Source: Cristatella mucedo (lineage: Eukaryota > Bryozoa > Phylactolaemata > Cristatellidae). Taken from it: a stretch of 64,000 bases of DNA. Of this stretch, positions 48,801-60,800 are shown one piece after another. The stretch's first letter is position 1; every line of letters starts with the position of its first letter. The position numbers were made by a program, and so were the translations under genes. The DNA is taken from contig WPIO01000006.1 of NCBI GenBank assembly GCA_009760855.2, forward strand, positions 3,150,501 through 3,214,500, in the 5' to 3' direction. The notes under the pieces were generated by a model. It worked only from the letters and a program-made list of their open reading frames with translations, ran no database searches and was not told the origin of the DNA.

Positions 48801-51800
48801 CTAACTTTACATGCTCGATTGCTCGCTTTATGAAGCACTGATGGAAGTAGTTTAGTGACCTTTTTGCCTTACATGTGCGTACATACTTTAGTTTTCATCA
48901 GCAGCTTATCATTGATTTGCCAGTTGCAAATGTCTACCAAAGCTGCTTCTCGAGATGAGGTCTTCAATCTACTCGATGAGAGGAATGGAATTAATTATAA
49001 AGTCTGGCAGGAGGGCTGCTAGAAACGGCACTCTCAAACGGACAGCGGCTGTGCAACTGGGAGTTCGATTGATCGCCTGGGTATTGTCCATAGTAGGCCG
49101 ACCTGCAGGCTGGCTGACGCTGCTCTTCCTGTCGGTGCTGGAGGAGGGGGGGGGGACGGTCGGTCAGCTTGCTCTGGGTGGGCTTTGATTTTGGCAGATC
49201 ATGTCTTCGTGGTCACCTGTCTACGCCCACAGGGACACTTCAGCAGAGTTCTCGGCAGCAGTGCAGCTGCTGACACCTAAACAAAGAGACCGATTGAAAG
49301 CGATGCGAAGGGCCTAATTTTCTCCGGAGTCGCATGATACAAAGGAGCATGGTAGAGAAAAAAAACGGATGGCCATATTCAATAAAAAAAGCCACCGTTG
49401 CTACCCTTGAGACTAGCGTACTGTTCGCACCTAGTTTCATTCTCGGTTTCCTTCTGTCTCGTCTCTAGTTGCTGTGGCCTCAGAGGCGAAACTTAAAAGG
49501 AGCAGCAAATACCAATTGTCCGCAAGGAGGCTACGCATACGCACTTTATGGATACCTCTAGAGCAGGGCAAAGATTGCATTTAGCGAGTGTGGAGAGACA
49601 AGAGAGATTGCACCGCCGTCATCTCAGATGGCAAGATAACTTGAGTTGTACTGAAGCGTACGCATGACTGCTATCGATCAGCCAGTGACCAAGTAGCACG
49701 ACTGCAGCCGATCGAGTTCAATAACAACATTGGCGCCTGGTGACACAGTCGATTTGGTATCCAGTTTGTCTTCTTCAAAGCTCGGATTACCAAGTCATCA
49801 AGCAGCCGCTCTCCAGCTTTTTTTTGGAAAGAAGAGCTGTAAATTCTGGAAAAAGAGCAAGAGAGACACTCACCTAGGGTAACGTTTGCTGGCCAACTGA
49901 GAGCGGCCAAGTCAATGGCCCCCATAAGGACTCGCGTGTACGTCTCCTACAAGAAAACAGTTGCTTGCAGCATCGATGACTAAATGCGCTGGTGACAGAT
50001 GTTAATGCTACGGACTGACAGCACAGCCTGCCCATCGAGGCTAACCGACAACAAATTGTGTGCCCCGCTTAGCTGCTGCGAGCGGCGGTGTAGCCCCCTA
50101 CTCCGTCCCTTTCGTGAGATATATTTTGGGCATTGCGTCTCTTTTAAGCGTGCTTCCTGAAGTAGAAGCAGTAAAATGATAACCGAGGTCCTTACAAAGA
50201 GGCTATCATGAATGATTAATGTGCTTCGCTAAACCGCGAATCTCTTGACGTGTGCCGTTCTCTGCAGTATAAGTTCGCGATCAAAAACATCGGCTCACAC
50301 ATTCAATCCATATACATAAATGAACCCATCCCAACGTGCACTGGGATATTGTTCACGATGTTATACATGAACATCAAAAAGCATTGGTACAATAGAAACC
50401 AATGGAAACTATGCTAATTGTAGCATCACCTTACCTTTTGCCAATCTGTCGGAGTGCCGAAATGGAAGGTCCTTGTAATGTCGGTGCTACCGTCCCTAAA
50501 GATAGTAATTTTTGCAGAGTTAGTAATGATTTTATTATACGAACTGCTGGCAAGGCTTCCAGGTTCCTGCTATGGCATGCGAATACCAAAGCGCTTGCTC
50601 TTAAATCCATTTATTTGACAGCTTATCTTCCTCGGGTGACAATATCCAGCAGCAGCAAGGCAGGCGTACACAGAGTAATTAAGCAGACCAAAGCCACTAG
50701 ACATCAAACTGATGCGGTGTACGGTTCACTAATAACTGAGAAGTTGCTACTGAGGATAAAGAAGAAGTGAGTGATATAACAATTTAATTGTAGCAGCTGG
50801 GCACAACTAGCGAAAATGCAGCGATGGTGTCAAAATGTGTCAGCAAGCTTTAAAGATACGTCAGCAAGGAGCTGGAAAATACACAGTTCAATTTTAAAGC
50901 TAAACAGTCCTTAGAAAAAACTAACGCAACCACGATCAGCTTGTAAAATAATTGTGAGAATGGATTGTCAGGGCGTTCGAGTGGTCAGACGAACAAACGA
51001 ACGGTAACAACCGACGCACGGACGAGTACGGTAATCATAGGGTAGACGTTTATCCTCTCTCCCCCGGTCAGGGGCTTTTGCTTCATACAAGCGCCTGACC
51101 ATCCTAGTTCATAAAATAAAAATGGGTGACAGCTTGAGCTGTAACCAGCAGTAATGAAGGGGAACAAAACCGCAGCAATTCAGTTAGGCCGAATCCAGCA
51201 ATTTATAACCAGGGGCGTGACCGGACTGGAGTACTAGCTAGGTCTTGTCTGGCCGAAAGGCTGGAGTTTGCCGAGCATGGAGGATCTAACATGTCAAAGG
51301 AAAAGTGGCACTTTCTTCAACCTCGCGGAATTATAAACAAATCCTCATGCAAGACCTTTGATATAGTTTCCTTCAATCATTGCAGACCAACAACTCCACG
51401 GCAGATCCTTGAAATTTTTGACGTGCTTTTCCTCTGCGAATTCGTTTTCTCTATCTTATCCCATATTAGACTGATACGCGAATTTGTTGGATCTGATTCG
51501 TAGCTCAGCGCCAGCGGGGGGGGGGGCCCAGTTCACATCAGAAACTTTATTCAGCTAAAATATAGGCAATACTTTTTTGACTGAGTCCTGGATATGAGAG
51601 ACGCAGCATGTCGAGACGGACAGGTGTCAATAGTAGTCTAAATTTAAGTTTAATATTATTTTCCTGGCTGTAGAGACTATGGGCAATAAAAATAAATCTA
51701 ACAAAGTGTGACCGGAACGAAGATGATATTTTAACCACGCAGGCCTAGTGTAAGGCTCTCGTTTCTGCATATGCCGACTCGTCGAAGAGTTGTCATCAAG

Positions 51801-54800
51801 CTTCTCCATATTGCTGCTTTGCAAGCCAAGACCTTCTCGTGCCTCTAATGTAATTGAATGAGCAACTTCCTAGTTATAGGCAAAGCTAATGTGAATAAGG
51901 TACTAGAATTATTATTGCTATGAATCAATTCAGCCCGCTCAGCTCCAGTAGGGTCTGCACAGAATCTAGTTTTCGTGTTCTGAAATGGCATATAGCTAGA
52001 CCCTCACAGCAGCTTCCACACAAAGATTTATTCTTCTTCCTGCAATCGGTATCGCATCGGCGTCGTTAAAGTCCCTTTGCCGGGCTCATCAATAATTTCA
52101 ATCTTAATAATGCAATAATTACAGATAATGAACTTAAAGTCAGGTCTCAGGCGTCGCAAGCACATAACCTGCTGCTTTAGTAAACCTCTGGGATATCTCC
52201 TTACTTAATATATCGTGCAACGTTCAATAGTTTGGCTTGATTGTTACTGTTAGGCCAGAGAAATATTAACGAGAAATTCTTATTATAAATTTAGGCATTA
52301 TTTCAAGAGAAATTGATGATAAAAATGAAGTCTTGTTTGGGTTCTTGTAGTTAATTCAAAATTTTATAGTTTATGCAAATGTCAAATTCGTTAGCTATTT
52401 ATGCAAGGCTCTTTGTTTGGTTTCCGAAGCTCTGTAACCACCCTTTTTTATTAACCATACATGATTCGAAAGATATGCGCAGCATTCTGATGGCATGATC
52501 TCTTGAAAATCAGAATCGGACATAAGATTGGCTTCGATTATTATGTTAAATGGATTACGAATTTTAATTAAAATTCTGGCAGTAGTGACGTAGCGAGTAT
52601 TAATGAAACATGACAGAAGTTGGAGGCATATACGAAAATTGCCCTCGCTCGAAATGTCAGACTTGTGATCTATTTCGGTAATCACAAGACCTAATCCCTG
52701 TGTAATGTAATGTATCTTCCGCCCTGTAACTCCACAAAGCCACAAAGACTATGTGGGTGTTACGCAGGACAGTTTTGTATAGCGCACTCACAGCGTAAGC
52801 GGCTTTCAGTACTCATTCGGTAGCCAAAAGACTGCATCTCGAGCATCAAAGAGAAAGTGGGAAACATAAAAAAGCCAGGAGAGCAGTTGAGGTAGTGAAT
52901 TGTGTGGAAGTAGCAGCTCAGGACCACTGAAAAGGACGAGCCATAGTCGGCAGGAGAGTAATTGTCGCTGTGTAAGATTTATGGAAGCGAGTTCCACAGC
53001 CTAAGATCTGCAGAGCAAAGGCTTCTGTCGCCAACGGCCTTTAAGCGGAGGAATGGAACAGCTAAGTTATTGTCCATACAGGACTTGAGGGTACGAGGAG
53101 GCTGAAACGTGCGCAGCAGTTCAGCTAGGTATGGAGTAACCAAGTCGTGGGGGCCTTGAGGGGCTGGGTGATTGATAGGATAACAAAACTGTGCGGAGCG
53201 GTTGGAGATGGTGAGTTTTTGGGCTTATGCGTGCGGTCAGAAAAAATGACGCGTTATTGTTGCCACTCTTGTTCCACTCAGCCTAAACGAGAGCGAACTG
53301 ATGACGACAGCGTGAAAGCGTGCTTCTTCTTACAAGTACTGTCCTCCGGAGTCCAGCAGCAGCAGACTTTCAGTGGTGACCCTTTTATTGGTTTCAGGAG
53401 CTGGTGAGTAATGAATTACAGCTCCATTAGAGCCAAATCCAGCGATGGTCTCGAAGCTCAAGCCCTTATTTTTATCTTGCTTCCTGTAAAGTGAATTGAC
53501 AGAGGTAAAACCTCATGAAGCGTGACGATGCGGAAAAAATACAAGCAATAACAGCCTCTTTGCATAGCAACAGAAGAGCCTATACGGCTATCACCGCCAC
53601 TTACAGTGGCAATAAAGGATCGCTCATTACAGGGTTCGAACCCATCACTTCGGAACCAAAGGCGTGAAAAGCAACAGCCTTACCTGGTGTGCCATTACGG
53701 CACCATTGTTAGGCTGTTACCCTCTGACGTATACCAATAAACCCTTAAAAATCAGTCCGGTTTTTAATTAGTTGGTGAGTCCGTAAAAGTCAAGGACATC
53801 ACGCTTCCTTTGCACCCGTTGTAATATTTGCAGTACTATTATGACGATATAGCAATAACAAATATTTTGTCAAAAAAGGAGTGGGGGAGATAATTCCTTA
53901 ACTTGCGTATGTACCTGTAACATGCACTCTGTAACCACCTGTAACGTTGAGCTGCAATTGAACGTGCCTTTCTGCACCTTCTTTTGGAGAGCGATATTCA
54001 CGCGTAAATATAATCTCCTAGGTTCCTTACTTGAACTTAATGCCGATTTGCTACACGGAGGTGACAAAAAATATATCATACAATTTGATTTATGTTAGTA
54101 TTCTAATACAATTATTATATACAATTTTGAAATAAGTTTTCATTTTTCCTCCTTTGCAAATTTGGTCAAGTTAACAAAGAGTTCTAAGCGTGACAGTAGG
54201 ACGGGCTCACCATCTGGGTTAGCGAACACTCAGGCCGCTCTCCTAAGCGAAGTTTTCCGGGATTTCACACGGGTGCATGTTAATTTCCATATAAAACCCG
54301 TGGTTTCGTACGCTCACCATTCAAGACCAACGGGTTTTACAGCAACAAATTGGGAGCTAAAGACAGCAAAGCGAGCAGAATATATGCGTTCCGCCGCTCA
54401 TTGCCACAGAGCCAAAACTCAGCAGAAAAGATGCATACGACAAACTATAAAACAGAAAAGAGACTGTACAAGAAGCCCAGAAGCTACGTACTGTCAAAGC
54501 TCGGTAAACGCCTCACTTATGACAAGGTCGAAAACAGAAAAAGAGACTGAAGGTAAGATTTAAGCACTTCACGGCCACGTCGTGATGTGGTCTTTGCCTG
54601 ACAGTAGGCCGGACTCGGCAACAAGACTGGGGTTACCACTAGGTTAATTAGAGGACACTCAGGAGAAAATAATGATAATAATAATAATATTTTTGTTCAA
54701 TCGCCCTTAGAGAACTCAATCTCTTTCTATGCACTTCAAATTTGCTGTAAAGAAAGAATGATCGAATGGCTAGCGGTAGCATGCTCAATGAACAAGCATA

Positions 54801-57800
54801 ACAGGGTTACAGATGGCATACATAGGATCAGCTTGCAAATATGGTTAGCGGCAGCGTGCACTATGTCAGCCCGCATGAACACACCAGGGAGGAATCACAT
54901 AGACCCAGTAAATGCTATCATACAAAGATACGCTTATAGTTTCTTTTAAATGTGGTCAAGTCAGGGGATGTCGTCACGCAAGTTAGAAGTGAGTTCAAGG
55001 ATTTGGACGCAAACGAACTAAACGTGGAGGATCTCCAAGGGATTTGACAAAGGATTTTATTCGTAAAAGATATAGGTAAAAGATTAGATTCCGAAAAGCG
55101 GTTGGCACGATACTTAGCCTGGTGGGGGACTAGATCTGATAGGTAGGCTGGAGCCAAAGAATGAAGCGACCTAAAAGTGAGTGACAGAACCTTGAAGTCG
55201 ATGCATTGCTTCACTGGGAGTCAGTGCAGGTCGGCGAGAGGTGGTATGATGTGGCAACTGCAACGCTCACGAAAGCCAAGCCTAGCTTCAGAGTTTTGCA
55301 CTAGCTGTTAGCGCCTGATTAAACAGGCCTGTAGACCAGCAAGCTATGAGTTACAGAAGTCAAGTCGGGATGTCACAAATGCATGGACCAACTTAGATAT
55401 CGTATCCTTATCTAAACAAGCCAGAATTTTAGCAATGTTATGTAGCTGAAAGTTGGCAGACTTGACTGTAGAGATAATGTGGTCGTCTAATGAAAGGTCA
55501 CTTTTGGAACATGACACCTTTTTTGCAGATTCAAAAAGAGATATATTGGCAGAGCCGGTTTTGAGCATTAACCTTTCTAATTTTTGAATCACACTTAGTT
55601 TGCCCATACCTAGTAAGTTGGTTTTATTATCATTCAATTAAAAACTTTTACTGCCATCCATGTACGGATGTCATCAACACGGGCAAGGGAGTTCAGAGGT
55701 AATGCAACCTTATAATTTTCCGTAATTGTTCACGGGCAGAAGCTAGATTGCATACGAGAAGGCCGATCATAAAACTAATTAATGAAAACATGCTTCAGAA
55801 AATTTTTAACTCGGGTGGGTACAGGTCAAGGAAGTACAGCATACATTATGCGGAATGAGTTAGCGAAGCAGTTAGATTACGAAATATACACCTTTACTTC
55901 CGGTAAGACAAAAATGTGAGCGATAAGTCAAGATGCTGTAATAAAATGAACATCAAAAAAAATCCGACGAGTCAAGCTCTGCACTAATATTGTGTCAGCT
56001 GTGATTTGCAGAGTTAAAAGTAACCTTAGCTTACAAGAAGTGAGCTGCGATTGAGATACAACAGATGCCTTAAAACCCAGGTCCTAATAGATCGGTGGGA
56101 GAAGCGAGATGAATAGCGAGCCTCCTGCTGATTACGACCCCTTGAGAGCTGCATCCGCTCTTAAGAGCTCTCTTCCTGGCACAAATTAACACGCTATCGC
56201 CGATTAATTTTTCAGTCTCGTCTTGATAAATTGCCTACGCGTGCTGGAACAGGCATCTGTTTAGTTCAAGAAACCTCTCGATGGCAAGCCGATCGAATAC
56301 GAGTATTCACTATCCTCTTACTCTGCAATAACATGAACTAAAAATCTTCACTTAACGCATGTGCAATTCATATAACGTACGAAGATACCAGCTTTGACCT
56401 TCTGCTCCAACAACTGTGGAATGAGTTCTTTGGCGGGACTTAAGAGCTATTGACTCTTAGTGATCTGAAAAATTGCTTGAAGAGGCCTACCTTGATGTGC
56501 AGTGATGGGTCTAACTTGATCAGCACCTTCCAATGATCAATACTTACATTCTATACGTTTCAAGTACAGCAGACACGTTTAGTTCGGTCCATTCGACTCC
56601 ACCAATTACTTGCTCTTCGAGCATGGCGACGAATTCTATAATGGCCGCCGAATCTCTGATCTAAATACGATAGATTGCAAAATGAAAAATGAGGGGGTAT
56701 TGCAAAATGCCAATTTAGCGGGCCATTCAGAGCAGAGACATGTTTGAACTTAGTGACCTTCCAACCTGAGGTAATATATGTTGGACTTATTAAAGCTATT
56801 CAGCACGAAGCTACGTCGGTTGATAACTCACTCATTGCGGGGGTTGTCCAGAGAGAGGTACACATTTAGCAAGACCTCAATCGCTTTTTTAATTGCAGTT
56901 TAATTTAATATGATATAATCCCGCATCTCAGCCCATATAAAAGCTAGCTTGTTTCTGTCCACCCATCGGTCCCAGGTCTTCGCCCAAGATTTAAGGTGCT
57001 TGCTCTTCACGATCCACATCGTGGGTTCGATTTTGGCAACTTTGACGCTCACGGCAAACAAATCTAGCTGCAGGGTTTAGCACCAACAAAAGCGCCTTAC
57101 TACACAGGCTGGTAATAATAATAACAATAATAATAATTCACTTGATAAAGCGCCCTCAGAGAACTCAATCTCTCTCTAGGCGCTTTACATTTGCTGTAAA
57201 GTGAAATGCAATTGAATGGTAAGTAAAATCATGCTTGAAAAACAAACGAGATGAATAATATGGTTAGGGGTGACATGCACAGGGTCAGCATGCAAATGTG
57301 GTTAGTGGCAGCATGCACAGTGTCAGCACGCATAAGCACGTGAAGGACGAATCACAGGGACCCACTAAATGCTGTCCTAAATAGGTGTGTTTTTAGGTTC
57401 CTTTTAAATGTGGTCAGGTCAGGGGATGTTCTGACGCAGGTCGGGAGGGAGTTCCAGACTTTGGGAGCATACGAGCTAAATGCACGGTCTCCAAAGGATT
57501 TAAGGTTTGTATGAGGTATTTCTAGACTGTTGGATTCCGAGAAGCGGGTGGTACGATGCTTGGCCTGATGGGGGAGTATGTCGGAGAGATAGGCTGGAGC
57601 CATAGAATGAAGGGACCTAAAAGTGAGCGACAAAACCTTGAAGTCAATCCGTTGCTTGACTGGTAGCCAGTGCAGGTCGGCGAGAAGTAGAGTAATGTGG
57701 CAACTGCGACGCTCACGACAGACAAGCCTAGCTGCAGAGTTTTGCACAAGCTGCAATCGCCTGATCGCACATGCTGGTAGGCCAGTAAGCAGTGAGTTGC

Positions 57801-60800
57801 AGAAGTCGAGACGGGATGTCACGAATGCATGGACCAACTTGGACGTGGTATCTTTATCTAAACAAGCCCGAATTTTAGCAATGTTATGAAGCTGAAAATA
57901 GGCGGATTTGACTGTGGAGCTGATGTGGTCTTCTAGGAACCGGCTACGAGTGCGTCTGAATCTGTGCTTTAGACCGCATTAACCGGAATATGAGTCTGTA
58001 GCGACAGTCGATCAGGGATGCTGCGATCTTGAAACCAGTCTGTTGTACTTTCGACATCAAGTTGTAGGGAAGTTGTAGGCTATGGCTGGTGCTGTGAAGA
58101 TGTAGCCCTCTGTGATATGGAGTAGACTGGTCTACACTAAGGGCATTAATATATGGTGTAGACTCTCTTGATTAATACCCTGCTCTACAAGCGTTGGCAT
58201 AGCTACGTTTAACGGGGCACCACGTTTACGACTCGTTAGCCGTGCTCGGAGGCGCCAGCTCCACCAGCATTTGTCAACGTCTGCAAGGATTGGCACCAGT
58301 CATGCTATTTGTAGTATATTTATATTCATAGTATTTGTGGCAAAGTACTTGGCTCTGGAGCCACTTGCATGTTAGTATGTTAGACTTGCTTTTTCAATGT
58401 GCATTTCCACACAATCCATCTCGATATCGGACGTAAATTAAGTGAGAATGAACACAAATCTATGTTGTGAAACTGTATGTACCCACACACAAACAAAACT
58501 TATCGTAGCATTTTCAAATAGTTTGACACTACCAGCACTTAAATAATAATAAAACATTTGTATAGCGTCATTAGAGAACTGAATCTCTCTATCGAGGCAC
58601 TTTACAGATTCTGCATATAAAGCATTGGAAAATGTTTGGTGGTAATATCCGCAAGCAGCAGGCCTAGTGAAAGCAGGTACATGCACACGAAGGACGAATC
58701 GCGAAGACCCGTCAAATCCTGCAATAAACAAAACAGTCGGAGTGCTTCAGGATTTCTTTGCATTGGGTAGCCATGAAAAGAGCTTGCTTATGCACACCGA
58801 GCAATAGGATCGAAACAGAACGATAGTTCAAAAGCACTACAAAAAAGATTGTGTCTCTCTCAAAATGGCATCTCTGGACATTCAAGACACCCAAAAATCT
58901 CTCAATTGTCTGGTAGTCTGGTGAAAACCTCTCGGCAATCAAGGCAACCCGGTATGCGGCGATCTGCATTGCACATGCCGTCTCGCCAGCTCTTTGACGC
59001 TTAAAACTGAGTGACTCACAAGTGCGAGTCACACTCAGAAGTGTGCACCAGTCAGCTTTAAACGCCACAGACTTTAAAGGACAGAAAGCCGTCTTTTTAT
59101 TTTAGAGAAGCTGGTAGAGAAATGGGGAAAAGGGTACACAAAGCCTTGGATGAACTTTCAATAAACGATTCTTAGAAAATATGACAGGTCGTCAGCATTA
59201 TTAGGCATCTTCAAAAATCGGATGTCTGAAACGTTTTGTGATAAAGCTTGCATGTTTCCTGCAGACACTAAACACCCCAGAAAAGTAACGTCCTGCTGGG
59301 CATGACAACACTTCTTTCCTGACGGTTTGAACCCAGATGACTGGAACAGAATCAGAACCCTATCGAGGTAGGAAAGACAATCCTCTCAAGATTCATGAAA
59401 GTAAAAGAAGTCATCGAGGTATTTTACTAATTTAAGTCGTGCGCAGAAAAGCTAGCGGTGGCTAAATGTGGGGTATAAATCTATTCGCTAGCTGATCCTG
59501 GCAAATATATTTCATTCCTTTCAATCACTATAGGTTATTACTCACGTGGCATTTCCTCATGCCATCTATCTCTGTTGGATTCTTTATTGCCTTCAGCAGC
59601 TGAATTGGTGACTGCTCGTTGACGATATTGCTCTACAAAAAGCACATGGTGAAATTAAAGTTATTCAATAACTGACATTTAAAAATTATATAACGAACGG
59701 GTTTGGCAGGTAAATTTAACATAACAGCTGAGCACCGGTGTTTCTCGAGTGTTAAAACACAAGCTCCATTAACCTTAATGGGGGTTTTAAACCAGGCAAA
59801 TGCACTAAATATTCGAATGGCATTGCTAAAAGAACCAAAAGAAACTTGTTTTTCGCACTGAACCTTTTTTGCATACAAGTAAATAGCTGCGTGAACTGGG
59901 ACATCTAATAGTGCCTGTAAATCCACATACTTGTCATAGTGTGAGGAAATTCTAGGTCATTTAAATGAAATGCTTTGATTAATTATATACTTTATGACCA
60001 CCATATTTATAGTCTCATGTTGAATTGCATCTAACTCTAATTTTCGAAATTCAAAGGCGTAAATGTAAAAATATGCTCGGTAGTAGCCCACTGTGAGATC
60101 AACTGCGGGAACAGTTATAGTGATTACTCAATTTGTTTTAAGATATTGTTTCATATTGTATCCAAAATGATACCAAATTCAAGAGCTGCTCTGCAGGCTA
60201 GTAGTTCCCTAAAAAAATCGTGCTGCGACCTACCAGTAAATGCTCAATCCTAAATTTAAAGCATGCTTGAAATGAAATTAAAATACATTATTCTTGTGAA
60301 GGCGAGTAAACTATACTGCTAATCAAGCCGTCTGCTTCTTTAAGTGAGCTGTCCTTAGAAGGCAATGTTAAATAAATTCCTTTTATGTTTAGGATGAACG
60401 TTTTACTTGCGTTTTGAGTAAAGGTCATATAGCATACTGCCATGGTCTTCTTGAGATTTTACATCGCAAGATTTTTCAAGAGCCAAGCAGGATCGCTTTA
60501 ACGAATTTTGATTCAAAGCAAACACTCTGTCAATTTTGAATGACTTGTCTCAGCTCCTCGCTAATGAGCGAAATCTAACGGATACAGAATTAGCCTCATA
60601 GGCTCTGGCACAGCACTGGCTTGTTCGTACGCAGACTCAATAAATAAGGGCATATACATCGACCTATGTTGCTCTCTCACATCAATTGACAGGAATACTG
60701 CCATAGTAAAGGTAGAAGGCACCAGCCCTGCCTTTTTGCAGAAATACAAGCTGGGTGCAGTGCGGCTTGGTCAAAGTTGGGGTCATTACGTATATTGCAA

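Noticed and set aside
54162-54563. 133-codon plus-strand reading rich in Lys, Arg, Ser, Thr.
   Set aside because: No recognisable domain, antisense within an aminopeptidase intron, and no supporting splice or promoter signal.
59864-59951. A minus-strand stretch reading [20 protein letters not shown] with splice-like ends, looking like an alternative aminopeptidase exon.
   Set aside because: Its acceptor phase does not match exon a at 61580, its donor (GTTCAG) is weak, and exon a plus exon b already give the full family alignment without it.
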